Assembly: GCA_010279815.1 (NCBI GenBank)
Contig: QEOQ01000573.1
Span: 264,145 to 328,144 of the forward strand
Origin: Brachionus plicatilis
Taxonomy: Eukaryota; Rotifera; Eurotatoria; Ploima; Brachionidae
Direction of reading: 5' to 3'
DNA length: 64,000 nt
A program made the translations under genes and the position numbers. The notes beneath the pieces were generated by a model, which saw only the letters and a program-made list of their open reading frames with translations, had not been told where the DNA came from and made no database searches. This document shows positions 10,465 to 20,964 of this stretch, in pieces (position 1 is the stretch's first letter; each line of letters opens with the position of its first letter).

Positions 10465-10937
10465 TTGATAAAATCAATATGATTCTGGTCCAAAGACGGG
10501 TGGCCTTTCTTGGAAGGCTCAAATGTGCATTTTCTTTGTTCCTCTTTGGTAAAGAGTATGTCCAAAAACCTCGTTTCAAACAAATTAATATTGGTGCGAC
10601 TGAAAGTGGTGTTGAGTAGGTGATTCCCGTTATATGTCTAGAAAAAATCGGTGTTCACCACCGTTATACTTGCCAGACACTCTTTCAACAATATCACTAA
10701 TATTAAGACTCAAATTTTTTTAACATTTGGACTACTTGATCAAGAGTTTGAATTAAAGCTTGCATTAAAGACTCTGGTTGAATTTGGGCGTTTTGTCTTT
10801 GGGTCAAAACTTGGCTTGGTGGAGTCAAGGCCAGACGGAGAAAAGACTGTCTTTGGGCTGTTGAGCTTTAAAAGCGATAAAATAAAATTCAAGAAAAAAC
10901 TTATTATAAAAAAGTTACTTGGTAGTTTATTTGACAT
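10465..10937 (-). pseudogene. BEN-domain protein fragment, probably broken
   Basis: The minus-strand frame from about 10640 to 10465 encodes N-L-F-E-T-R-F-L-D-I-L-F-T-K-E-E-Q-R-K-C, then G-H-P-S-L-D-Q-N-H-I-D-F-I-K. This matches the BEN-domain pattern (L-L-x-x-L-F-T-x-E-E, a basic/Gly linker, then L-D-P-x-x-x-x-x-I). The upstream part (about 10760-10660) encodes Q-T-L-D-Q-V-V-Q-M-L-K-K-F-E-S and then, one frame over, S-L-N-I-S-D-I-V-E-R-V-S-G-K-Y, so a 1-nt frameshift at the A-run near 10710 is likely. The rest of a BEN protein is not found. BEN domains bind DNA in chromatin regulators and in some mobile or viral proteins; which applies here is open. Confidence 0.5.
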
Positions 10938-11699
10938 TGTTTTAAGTTAAATAGTAGCTTTATTTAAAAAAAATTGACTATTAAATGATTGATTGATGAT
11001 TAAACGAGATACTAAAAGATGTAATATATGGTCGAATTTAGAAATCAAATAAGATGAAAATTTGAAGTAAAATTAAGATTAAAAGAATAATCTTGTTCAT
11101 TTCTTAAACTTAAAATTTAAAAAATTTAAAAACGAAGTAAAACAAGCTAATTTTTCAAAACAATAAACGTAGGGTGTTTTAAAGTGTTTTGTACAAATTA
11201 TTTATAAACTTGAAAATTTAATATAGTGACAATATTTTTTTAATATAAAAAAATTGATGTTTATTAAAATTGAGGTTATTAGAAATAAATATAAAAAAAA
11301 AGATATTTTATAATATTTAATGCGGTTTACACAGGGTGCTGTTTTCAAAGAATACCCAATTTGACTCTATTTTATATTTTTTTTCATTTTTATTTAAATT
11401 GACTGGCAAGCGGTCCTTAAACTAACTAAATAAATAAACAAATTTCTTTTTTTGATCACTGGTAATGTGATCAACACATGAATTTTACACATGTAGTAGG
11501 CGTTGAAAAATTATTCCTTTTATTTTTAATAAGCGTAGGAAAGTTTTTTCTTTCATGCTTAATTTTTTAGTTAAGATTTTCAAACATTTGGTTTTTAAAT
11601 AGTAAGATTTAAGAAAAATTTGAAAAAATCTTTGAATTATCAGCATAAGAGCTAAAGAATTCCAATAATGATTATGGACTCTTTATGTGAAAAAGTAAG

Positions 11700-12325
11700 T
11701 ACTCTTATGTTTCTGTAGCTGCTAGTGGAACAAAATTAGTGGACATTAACTCACTGACAGTATGGTGTATAATTTTTATGTTTCTAGCTGAAGGAACACA
11801 TCTCTTTAATTTTTCATTGATAACACTGCAAAATATAACAAAAAAATACACCAGCGCTGTATTATTTAACCTTGAGAAGACTTTTGACATGGCATCACAT
11901 AATGGCATCCTCGAAAAAATCAAAAAACTAGGCCTTAATCAATTTTTGCTAAAATGGATAAAGCAATTTCTCATCAATAGGGAATTGGTGGTTTCTATCA
12001 ACATTTCTCTCTCAAATGGATTTGGAATCTCGAGTTGTGTACCCTAAGGCAGCTGTCTTTCACCAACACTTTTTTCCTTATTTTTCAGCGATATTACCAA
12101 AATTATCCCAAGAGATATTCAAATAGAGATATCCTTTTAGTGAACGATTTATGAATTTGATAATCGAATAGTTCACTTAGATTAATTGAGCAAAAGTTAA
12201 ATCACACCATTCAGTACATCCAAACCTTCTGAAGTGAATGGGGACTGTGTATTAACACAAACAAAACATTCCACACCGTTTTTACAACTTCTGGTCATCG
12301 TGAAAATTATGAATTCAAATATAAA
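11700..12325 (+). pseudogene. Non-LTR retrotransposon reverse transcriptase fragment (dead)
   Basis: The plus strand reads A-V-L-F-N-L-E-K-T-F-D-M-A-S-H-N-G-I-L, then W-I-K-Q-F-L-I-N-R, then S-S-C-V-P-stop-G-S-C-L-S-P-T-L-F-S-L-F. This is the LINE RT region normally reading F-D-x-V-x-H ... S-G-V-P-Q-G-S-V-L-S-P. The Q of V-P-Q-G is now TAA. About 100 bases on, the frame continues elsewhere as W-G-L-C-I-N-T-N-K-T-F-H-T-V-F, another RT-core segment, so there are also frameshifts. The catalytic Y-x-D-D segment is not intact. Confidence 0.7.
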
Positions 12326-12400
12326 CTAAATTAATTTAACTAAAATAAAAGATTTTAAAACAAATTTTAAAGTTTTATTTTAAAAAATAAAAATATTAAA

Positions 12401-13522
12401 TTAGAATCCAATTGCAAACCAACGAATTTCAAGAACTCTAATGTTAGAAAGGTATAAGACTGTACAAGTATGGAAAATAGATTGGAAAAAATCAACTTGT
12501 ATTTCAATAATCATGCCATGTGTGCTAATTGATTCTGATAAAATTTTATATCTAAATGTTGGATGATTGTTGTCAAAGTCTATTCTCTTTATAGAATATA
12601 ATACTTTTGGAGGCTCATAAAATGGTTGTGAAAAATTAACAGAGAATCTTCTCAAAGAGCGATCATAATCTTCAAATACACCAGATGAAAATTTAATTAT
12701 TCTTTCAGGTAGTCTATAATATTCTGTATTATCGGAATTTGAGTTTAATGCTTCATTGATTTTCTCAACATAACCAAGAACTGTATTTATATTCTTAGAA
12801 TGAAATAAATCCGTAATATCTGAGGGGTTAAATAATTGAAAATTTTTAACTTTAATCACATATTTTCTCTCTAAAACATCATATACTGACAAAAAGCTGT
12901 CCCCTGAAATCTTAGTTTCGACGGACTCAGCCTCAAGTTTACATTGAATAATTAAATCTTGATTTGAATAAAAATATTGTTCAAATAAAAGTCTTTTAGT
13001 TTTATTTTGTGAAACTTGGAATTTGATACAAAATGTTGATTTTCTCATTTCAAAACCAGAGCTTTCAATTGTATGCATTTTATTTTTATGATCCAACAAG
13101 TTAATTTCACATTTAAATCTATGAGGGACCACATCAACTATTTGTGAAGGTTCAACTTTAATTTTGTATCTTTGAAGAATCATTTGACAAATTTTATCTC
13201 TGATCTGATTGTTTAACAATTCAACGTTTAGATTAAAACCAAAACGATTAAATATGGAAGAATTTCTTTGGAAATCAACAAGTTTAGGATATCCCAATGA
13301 AAACCATGTCAATTTACCATACTTTTGCAAATCAGCACTTTCAATAATTTGGTCATTGCTTGATGCCTTGAATACTTCTATTTGTACTATTTGGTCATCT
13401 ATTTCATAATCGATGACAAAATCGACACGATTAAACACAGCTTTTGCATTTTGTATTGAGTTCTGAGGTTTTGGAAAAAATGTTAAACAAAATATAAAAA
13501 ATAGGAAAACTTTCATTTTCAT
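12401..13522 (-). CDS. Secreted H-type-lectin-like family protein, copy D
   Basis: This is a 373-residue protein starting M-K-M-K-V-F-L-F-F-I-F-C-L-T-F (signal peptide). The N-terminal block D-D-Q-I-V-Q-I-E-V-F-K-A-S-S-N-D-Q leads into L-T-W-F-S-L-G-Y-P (residues about 45-85). The conserved middle includes C-Q-M-I-L-Q-R-Y-K-I-K-V-E-P-S-Q-I-V and H-R-F-K-C-E-I-N-L. The end (about 285-373) reads V-N-F-S-Q-P-F-Y-E-P-P-K-V-L-Y-S-I-K-R-I-D and finishes E-I-R-W-F-A-I-G-F. The spacing of F-x-x-P-x-x-x-P-P-x-V-L-x-S-I-x-x-x-D and the final I-x-W-x-x-I is that of H-type lectins (Helix pomatia agglutinin family). It is nearly identical to copy E over the first two thirds and in the 5' flank, and diverged after about residue 245. 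Confidence 0.85.
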   Translation of the reverse strand: MKMKVFLFFIFCLTFFPKPQNSIQNAKAVFNRVDFVIDYEIDDQIVQIEVFKASSNDQIIESADLQKYGKLTWFSLGYPKLVDFQRNSSIFNRFGFNLNVELLNNQIRDKICQMILQRYKIKVEPSQIVDVVPHRFKCEINLLDHKNKMHTIESSGFEMRKSTFCIKFQVSQNKTKRLLFEQYFYSNQDLIIQCKLEAESVETKISGDSFLSVYDVLERKYVIKVKNFQLFNPSDITDLFHSKNINTVLGYVEKINEALNSNSDNTEYYRLPERIIKFSSGVFEDYDRSLRRFSVNFSQPFYEPPKVLYSIKRIDFDNNHPTFRYKILSESISTHGMIIEIQVDFFQSIFHTCTVLYLSNIRVLEIRWFAIGF

Positions 13523-13529
13523 TAATGAG

Positions 13530-13790
13530 TGAGTGAAGTAATTGAAACTGTTTTTTTATATCAAAAAAACACATGAAAATAAAATAAATAAATTTAAAAA
13601 ATTTAAATTTAAAACTTTTAATTAAAAAATCATTTGCTTTAAAAGTGTGATTAATTTTTAACAAATTCCACTTAAAATTAACTTATTCGTAAAAATCAGA
13701 CTTACTCGCATCCATTAGCTCAATAAAACCAACAAATAGATAACATGTTTTTAAAAAATAATTTGAAGAATTTTTATCTTTCAGTAACTT
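13530..13790 (-). promoter_or_regulatory. Conserved 5' flank of copy D with ATGGATGCGA|GTAAGT core
   Basis: This flank is nearly identical to 20330-20590 upstream of copy E, and its core recurs at 4998 and 14690. Read on the minus strand it contains CTAATGGATGCGAGTAAGTC at about 13700-13722. That looks like a short exon ending in a strong donor, and an acceptor-like AAACAG lies just before the coding start. Whether it is a leader exon, a promoter element or simply co-duplicated DNA cannot be decided here. Confidence 0.45.
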
Positions 13791-13869
13791 CATTCATTTT
13801 TGAAATTTAAATTTTTCCTTCACTTTATATTTTGCACTGCTTTTATTCCAAAACCCCAGAACTCTATAT

Positions 13870-13958
13870 AAATAATTATGAAATAGATGACCAAATAGTC
13901 CAAATAGAAATATTTAAGTTACAAGCAATGACCAAATTATACAAAATTCTGATTTAGA
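13870..13958 (+). pseudogene. Decayed fragment of the lectin-like family (N-terminal block)
   Basis: The plus strand reads Y-E-I-D-D-Q-I-V-Q-I-E-I-F-K, then the match continues in another frame (AGCAATGACCAAATTATACA), so a frameshift broke it. Only about 90 bp remain. It is opposite in strand to copy D, which lies 350 bp away. Confidence 0.6.
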
Positions 13959-14389
13959 GTTGAGGATCAAAAACAAATAAAAATGATTCAAAATACATAA
14001 AAAATCTGCTTCTTGCATAAAAAGAAAAATCTTTTTTTGAAATGATATAAAAGGCATAAAATAAAATTTTAGAGGTGTCACATAAATTGAATTTTTAAAT
14101 CAAAATTAAAACATAAAAACGTTGTATAAATTATTAAAGTCAATAATTTTAATAAAATATTCTTTTTTTTTCATTTAAAATGAATTTTTGGTCAAACAAA
14201 AATTGAATTGTCTAATTACTGACTCTTAGAAGTTTTTTGGTATTTTTTTATATTCATCTTTTGATTTATTTATTTTTTCAAAAAGATTTAAATAAAAAAA
14301 ATTAAAATGAAAAACAGTTTAAAATGTTAAGAGAATATTTTGCAAAGTAAAAAAGAATTTTATGCGTTTATTATTATTCATTGATCATT

Positions 14390-14575
14390 TAAATATGAAA
14401 GAAATTCTGTGGAAAATATCATGTTTCGGATGTTTCCAATAAAACCATGCCAATTTACCAAACCTATGCGAATCAGCACTTTGAATAATTTTGTCATTGC
14501 TTGATTCCTTGAATACTTCTATTTATACAATTTGGTCATAAACACAGCTCTAGTTTTTTGGAAAAAAAGTTAAGC
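14390..14575 (-). pseudogene. Decayed fragment of the lectin-like family (N-terminal block)
   Basis: The minus strand matches the region from the F-K-A-S-S-N-D-Q-I-I block through W-F-S-x-G-Y-P to N-S-S-I-F in copies D and E, with small deletions and frame breaks. The interval between the remnants (13960-14390) has no recognisable feature. Confidence 0.6.
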
Positions 14576-14639
14576 AATTTAATTTAAAAGAAATTTAAAT
14601 TTCTTAAATGAACGAAGTGATTGATAGTAAAAAAAATTT

Positions 14640-15650
14640 TTCTATTATTTTTAAAAATATGCTAATTTTTTTTTGGTTTAATTTAGCTAATGGATGCGAG
14701 TAGGTTTGATTTTTACGAATAAGTAAATTTAAAATGAAATTTGTTAAAAATTAATCACACTTTAAAAAAAAATGATTTTTGAATTAAGAGTATTTAACTA
14801 AAGAATTAGTCACACACTTTTAAATAAAATGATTTTTGAATTAAAATTTTTTAAAATGAAATAATTTTACTCAATTTATTTTTTTAGGCATTTGTTTTTT
14901 AAGTACATAAAAAATTGAGTTTTAACTATCAAAATTACAATTCTGATTCATCATTTTTTTTTTACTTTCCTTCGTCTTTTACATTACTCAATAAAACTCT
15001 TTAGCTTTTAATAAATTTTTCGACATAGTTCCCTATCTGTCTTTTAATAAAAATATGAATGAGAACGAGTTGAAAAGAATCACTTTTTGTTAATTAAAAG
15101 AAAAAATAATTCAGTAAAATTGAAGATTTTATTATTTTTAGGCGATTTTTCACTACCAATCGTAAACTGAAGCATAAAAATCAAAATAAAATTTGCATTT
15201 TTTAACATTCACATTGTAAAATTAATAAAATTTTTATTTTTAAATCTTGGAAGACTAATTTACTTCATATGATTTTTGTGGTTTTTCTTTTTGTTTTTTA
15301 AATTAAAAAAAATCTCTTGTTTTGATGAATTCAACCAAAAAATGAGAGTTTTCTTCAAATTTTTATATTTTTCTAATTATTTAAATTTTTGTTTTAATTA
15401 CAATTGGTTTTTTCATAATTTAGTGCAGATTTAGTTTTTCTCAAAAATAAAACGCTTATTTACTATTCTTTTGAAACCTTTATCAAAGAAAGTCGTTTTT
15501 CTGATTTTTGAAAATGGAACAAAATATTAAAAGACAATTTGTTTTATTACAAAAATTTAATTCTAAAAAATACTTTTTAGTGGCATATCGTTTCTATTGG
15601 TCAAATATGTCAGAGAGATAATACACGATTGAAAAGAACCCGAAAAATGA
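14640..15650 (+). repeat. Second long copy of the duplicated non-coding block
   Basis: It carries TAGCTAATGGATGCGAGTAG (about 14686) and downstream matches to 5160-5200 and 5400-5690 in the same order (for example GTCAGAGAGATAATACACGA against ATCAGAGAGATATTTTACAA). The coding part that follows this flank in copies D and E is missing. The stretch 15651-16572 is AT-rich with a LINE-like tail on the minus strand near 16215-16300 and nothing else I can name. Confidence 0.5.
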
Positions 15651-16580
15651 ATAGATTATTTTTATTTTTTTTAGTCTGCTGAGTTGAACCCATTAATTTA
15701 TAGAAAATATCTAATCTTCGTTAATTAATAAAACTATTTTTATTAAATTTTAATTAATTGATAAAAATTTATTGATGATTTTAAATTTTTATTTATATTG
15801 TAAATAAATTCTTGAATTTTAGTTTCACTTTTATTTTATGTTTTTTATTAAAATTGTTTAAACAACGTTCATTGAATAAACTCACCAACATCAGATTTTT
15901 ATAATAATCACAAATTCATTTTTGATACCACCATTTTATTAAATAAATCACAAATAATAAAAATATCCATTTAAATTAAGAAAACCTATTTTCTTTTATA
16001 TTTCAACACAAAATTTATTAAAAAAAAATATTTTAATTTTTATTAATTCAAAAAATATTTTTTATCCCTACAAAATAACCCTTTTAACAAACAAAATATT
16101 TATTATTTAATCTTCCTTTTTTTCGATTTGATTGAATTGTGATATCCTAACCGACTGCGTCAAAATTCTAAAATGCTTGGACTTGACATTTTAAAGTAAA
16201 TTTTTCATTAAATAATATTCATTTATTTGTTTATCTATAATGAGATAATGCTCCTTAAGCGTATAAATATTTAAAAAAAATAAAAATAAGGTAAAATAAC
16301 ATAAATAATATTAAATAAAAGCTGGATAAAATTAGATAAAACAAATAGAAAAAAAGTTAAAATCGATATGCTGAAATAGAGAGACATAAAATGTCCTATA
16401 AGGAAAAAAAGTCTAATATAAAATGCTTATTTTTTTAAAGTTATTTTCAACAATTATTATTCATTTTTTATTTTCATGTTTTTTTTTTAAATTGTTATCT
16501 AACAATTTCTTTTTTTTTCCTGAACTCTCAGAAACTTAATTTTGAAAAAAGAAATTTTTTTTTTTTTAAATTATTTTTTT

Positions 16581-18206
16581 GGCAAATTGAAGTTTCAGAT
16601 CAAATTTTAAGATCAACACGATTATTTTAAAATTTTAAAACTTAATTAATCTAATGTTTTTAATAATTTCTAAGAAATAAATACTAAACATTACTAGACA
16701 TGTTATGTCTAATAATGGTTCATTTTCAAATTAACATCAAAATGATTGATCTCTAATATATTTGACAAAAACAATCAATAATTTAAATAATTCAGGTTAA
16801 GTTAATTCACAAATTCAAATTTATAACTTTTAAATCCATTCATTCAAACTTAAATAATTTTATTTTTCTACTTTAATTCATTTTAAATTTTAAAACAGTT
16901 AATTTTTTTGTCTTTAAAAGCAGGTTTTAATTAAAATCAATTAAAATATTTAAACCTATTAAAGTTCAATAAAAAGGGACATTTTAAAATTTTAAATATA
17001 GTAGTAGTAGTAGTAGTGTAAACTGCAGCTTGGAGTCAACCAAGCAGAGCTCTAATGAGCTATAGCAGTCGCTTCAAATCGTTTCGCCATCCAAACATCA
17101 AGTTTTGCTTTGAAACTGTTTGTATTCCTTGAGTTGATAATTTCTTCCGGTAGTTTATTCCAATCAATGACAACCCGGTTAATAAAAAAGTTAAATCTTG
17201 GAACACAACTCCTAACTAGCTCTCGTGTAAGGTTCTGTCTGTGTCTTCCCAACTCATATCTTCTATTATCTATCTTGGTGTTTGAATTATAATTGATCCC
17301 GTTGGTAAAATTCACAATCTCTATACCATTAACTATCTTAAACATTTGAATCAAATCGCCACGTACTCTTCTTGTTTTCAAGTCGGTTAATTTTAACTTT
17401 GATAGTCGTTCCGAGTAGTCTAAATGACGCAGTTCATGAACTAATTTTGACGCTCTTCTTTGTACTTTTTCCAGCGAATTCACATCTTTTTCAAAATAAG
17501 GATACCAAGAGCTAATTGCGTATTCTAAGTGCGGTCTGACAAGTGAACAGTATAGTAACCTAATCAACCCGAGCGTAGGGAATTTAAACGATTTTCTTAT
17601 CAATCCTAATAAACGATTTGCTTTCGACGTTGCATTTTTTACTTGAGTGTCCCATTTCAAATCATTTTGAATGTAAATTCCTAAGTCCTTTTCACAATCC
17701 GACTTATTTAGTGCCTGAGAATAAATCGAGTAATTAAATTTTTCATTGCTGTGGCCTATATGAAGAACTTTACACTTTTCAACATTAAGCTGAGTAGACC
17801 AATCTTCAGACCATTTGCAAACTTTATCAATGTCGTTTTGAAGGTCAAGGACTGAATCAAAATTTTTTATAACTGATAAAATCTTTGTATCATCAGCATA
17901 TGCTTCACAACTATTTGAAATGATCTCTAACATATCGTTAATGTAGATCACAAAAAGAAGTGGACCTAAAACAGAGCCCTGTGGAACTCCACTCTCAACA
18001 CCAACCCAGCTAGAACTCGCATCACCAAGAACGACTCTTTGTGACCTTCCAGTTAAAAATGAACGAATCCACTAAATATGAAAATAAACTTGACATGACA
18101 TGTCAAGTAATTGCTTTTGAAAAAATTTATTATTTTTCTCTTATTAAAAAAAAAATAACAATTTATATTTTGATCTTTTGATCTTGATCTCAAACTTCAA
18201 TTTGCC
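16581..18206. mobile_element. GGCA-terminated foldback MITE interrupted by a LINE
   Basis: Termini are GGCAAATTGAAGTTTCAGAT and ...TCAAACTTCAATTTGCC. A perfect 8-bp target duplication ATTTTTTT flanks it (16573-16580 and 18207-18214). An uninterrupted sister copy lies at 34724-35284. Comparing the two shows that 17000-18072 is an insertion. No protein is encoded by the MITE itself. Confidence 0.85.
17000..18072 (-). mobile_element. CR1/L2-like LINE, 5'-truncated, nested in a MITE, (CTA)n tail
   Basis: One open frame runs from the truncated 5' end (18071) to TAG at 17052, about 340 codons. It reads W-I-R-S-F-L-T-G-R-S-Q-R-V, then S-G-V-P-Q-G-S-V-L-G-P-L-L-F-V-I-Y-I-N-D-M, then A-Y-A-D-D-T-K (catalytic Y/A-D-D box). 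After that come the thumb/C-terminal pattern L-L-Y-C-S-L-V-R-P-H-L-E-Y and R-R-A-S-K-L-V, then R-x-R-G-D-L-I-Q-M-F-K-I, as in CR1/L2/Jockey-type elements. The minus-strand 3' end is (CTA)6. A 7-bp duplication TAAATAT flanks it (16993-16999, 18073-18079). The intact frame suggests a recent insertion, although the copy lacks its N-terminal half and cannot be autonomous. Confidence 0.9.
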
Positions 18207-18489
18207 ATTTTTTTAGAGTTCCAGCGTTAGCTGTTTTAGCCAAGAATAAAAAATATAGTGCGATTTTATTCGAGATATTTTGATTGCAGTTTGAAAAAAT
18301 AATAAATTTGCACTTTTGAGCCGCCATTTTTAACCTCCAACAATTTAGCCAAAATTCCAAATTTTTGAGATATTTATTGATTAAATTTTTTATGTTACCA
18401 AGTCATTTCAAATATAATTTTTAATATAGAATGATTTTAATTTTTATTTAGAAATTTGAAAAAAATATTGAAAATTCTTTATTTAACTT

Positions 18490-18615
18490 TTAAATGATTA
18501 ATTTATTTATTTGTTTGTTTATTTGTACCTGTAATAACCTTCAGAATAAAAATTTATGAAACAAAAAAATTAAAAATAAAGTTAAATAAGATAAAATAAA
18601 ATGAAAAAAAGATGA
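18490..18615 (-). mobile_element. LINE 3' tail (minus)
   Basis: ATTTATTTATTTGTTTGTTT then GTACCTGTAATAACCTTCAG is the reverse complement of the CTGAAGG...GTACAGA-(AAATA)n tail type, in diverged form. The rest of 18215-19166 has no gene that I can support. Confidence 0.4.
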
Positions 18616-19166
18616 TAAATAATTTATTTATTTTATCTAATTAATATTCAATCGTTGAAAAACTCGATCTTGTGAACCATAGTTAACATTTTATGCAAAT
18701 AATTCTTGTTCTCGGGCTTGTGAATTATAAGCTCACCTTATTTTTTTGTTCACGAAAAGGTTACCAAAATAACACAAAAAATTAAACCATTTATTTACGA
18801 TGATACATGCCTTAAAAAAGGTTAACAAGAAACAATTAAATTTTTTTATTTAATTGAATTAAAATGAATAAATAAATGAAATTTAAGATAATATTTAAGA
18901 AAATTTTGAAAAAATCTTGGAATTATCAGCATAAGGTCTGAAGAATTCCAATGGTGATTATGGACCCAACAAGTTAAGAAGTTAGTTCTCTGATGATTGC
19001 TATTGTTTTGAATGAAGATTCTTCCTGTGTGACCTCTGATTCCCTAAGCTGGTCAAATTTGGAACTACGAGTTTAACTAATTATTGATAATTTATATTTA
19101 AAAAAAAAAAAATTTTAAAAATAATTTTAAATATTTTTATTTGAAATAGAAAAAATAAAAAATAAA

Positions 19167-20324
19167 TTAGTATCCAACTGCAAACCAACGAATTTCAAGA
19201 GCATAAGAAAATGGTTCTGGAATAAGCGTGCGACAAGAATTCAAAGGAGAATCGAAAAACTCAAATTCTAAATCCACAATCATGTTATATGTGCTAATTT
19301 TTTCCGAAGAAACTTTATAACGAAATGAAGAAAATTTTCTGTCAAGTTGGAGTTTCTTAATTGAATATAAAACTTTTGGAATGTCAAAAAATGAATTTGA
19401 AAATTCAACTGTGTATCTTTTCCATTTATCTCTTTTAATTTCATAGAAATCTTCAAATTCTGATCTAAATGTAATGACAAACACCCCAGTTAAAAATTTT
19501 AAAGTTTCATCTTCAATTAATAGAAATGTAAAATTAAGAATTTTATCTAGTCTTACATTCATTTGTTCAATAGAACCAAGAACTGTATTTATATTCTTAG
19601 AATGAAATAAATTCGACATATCTGAGGGGTTTAATAATTGAAAATTTTTAACTTTAATCAAATATTTTCTCTTTAAAACATCATATACTGACAAAAAGCT
19701 GTCCCCTGAAATCTTAGTTTCGACGGACTCAGCCTCAAGTTTACATTGAATAATTAAATCTTGATTTGAATAAAAATATTGTTCAAATAAAAGTCTTTTA
19801 GTTTTATTTTGTGAAACTTGGAATTTGATACAAAATGTTGATTTTCTCATTTCAAAACCAGAGCTTTCAATTGTATGCATTTTATTTTTATGATCCAACA
19901 AGTTAATTTCACATTTAAATCTATGAGGGACCACATCAACTATTTGTGAAGGTTCAACTTTAATTTTGTATCTTTGAAGAATCATTTGACAAATTTTATC
20001 TCTGATCTGATTGTTTAACAATTCAACGTTTAGATTAAAACCAAAACGATTAAATATGGAAGAATTTCTGTGGAAATCAACAAGTTTAGGATATCCCAAT
20101 GAAAACCATGTCAATTTACCATACTTTTGCAAATCAGCACTTTCAATAATTTGGTCATTGCTTGATGCCTTGAATACTTCTATTTGTACTATTTGGTCAT
20201 CTTTTCCATAATCGATGACAAAATCGACACGATTAAACACAGCTTTTGCATTTTGTATTGAGTTCTGAGGTTTTGGAAAAAATGTTAAACAAAATATAAA
20301 AAATAGGAAAATTTTCATTTTCAT
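19167..20324 (-). CDS. Secreted H-type-lectin-like family protein, copy E
   Basis: This is 385 residues from the ATG at 20324 (M-K-M-K-I-F-L-F-F). An in-frame upstream extension of 17 codons would bury the signal peptide, so I reject it. Domain order is as in copy D: signal peptide, D-D-Q-I-V-Q block, L-T-W-F-S-L-G-Y-P, conserved middle, variable lectin-like end, L-E-I-R-W-F-A-V-G-Y. The N-terminal roughly 250 residues are almost identical to copy D. After I-N-T-V-L-G the two proteins diverge sharply, this one having an extra D-F-Y-E-I-K-R-D-K-W-K-R-Y segment before V-E-F-S-N-S-F-F-D-I-P-K-V-L-Y-S-I-K-K. No intron is needed. Confidence 0.85.
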   Translation of the reverse strand: MKMKIFLFFIFCLTFFPKPQNSIQNAKAVFNRVDFVIDYGKDDQIVQIEVFKASSNDQIIESADLQKYGKLTWFSLGYPKLVDFHRNSSIFNRFGFNLNVELLNNQIRDKICQMILQRYKIKVEPSQIVDVVPHRFKCEINLLDHKNKMHTIESSGFEMRKSTFCIKFQVSQNKTKRLLFEQYFYSNQDLIIQCKLEAESVETKISGDSFLSVYDVLKRKYLIKVKNFQLLNPSDMSNLFHSKNINTVLGSIEQMNVRLDKILNFTFLLIEDETLKFLTGVFVITFRSEFEDFYEIKRDKWKRYTVEFSNSFFDIPKVLYSIKKLQLDRKFSSFRYKVSSEKISTYNMIVDLEFEFFDSPLNSCRTLIPEPFSYALEIRWFAVGY

Positions 20325-20329
20325 TAACG

Positions 20330-20590
20330 AGTGAAGTGATTGAAACTGTTTTTTTATATCAAAAAAAAAACACATGAAAATAAAATAAATAAATTTAAAA
20401 AATTTTAAATTTAAAACTTTTAATTAAAAAATCATTTGCTTTAAAAGTGTGATTAATTTTTAACAAATTCCACTTAAAATCAACTTATTCGTAAAAATCA
20501 AACTTACTCGCATCCATTAGCTTAATAAGACCAACAAATTGATTACATATTTTTAAAAAATAATTAGAAAAATTTTTATCTTTCAGTAAC
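20330..20590 (-). promoter_or_regulatory. Conserved 5' flank of copy E
   Basis: It is nearly identical to the flank of copy D (13530-13790), including the core CTAATGGATGCGAGTAAGTT. It lies directly upstream of the start codon, so it is the best candidate for the shared promoter/5'UTR of these paralogs. Confidence 0.45.
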
Positions 20591-20964
20591 TTTATTCATT
20601 TTGAAAATTAAAATTTTTTTTTTCCTTATAAACAGTTTTATAAACACACGAGAATTTCAAATAAATGATTTTTATTTTTAACAAAGATTTAAAGGTGACA
20701 ATGAGGGGAATTAAAAAAATTTTTAAAATTGGAATTATTTTAAAAATTTTTTTTAATTTGAAATTATAAAAAAAAATTAAACAAAGTTTGAATCAACCTA
20801 AAATAAATTTGCCAAGTTATCATGATTCTTTTCAAAAACTTTTCCAATTGAAAAAAAATTTAACTTTAAACAATTTTCAAAAAGATGTAAAAAGATCATG
20901 AGGCAAAATAAAATAATTTTAAAATAATTTAATAATTAAACAATTTTTTGAAATAATCAGATAC

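Noticed and set aside
10651..10950. 99-codon plus ORF
   Set aside because: It is antisense to the BEN-domain fragment, starts without ATG support and has no domain.
13209..13409. 66-codon plus ORF, repeated at 20011-20211
   Set aside because: Exact antisense shadow of the conserved N-terminal block of copies D and E.
16999..17017. Stand-alone (TAG)n microsatellite
   Set aside because: It is the 3' simple-repeat tail of the minus-strand LINE, bounded by its target duplication.
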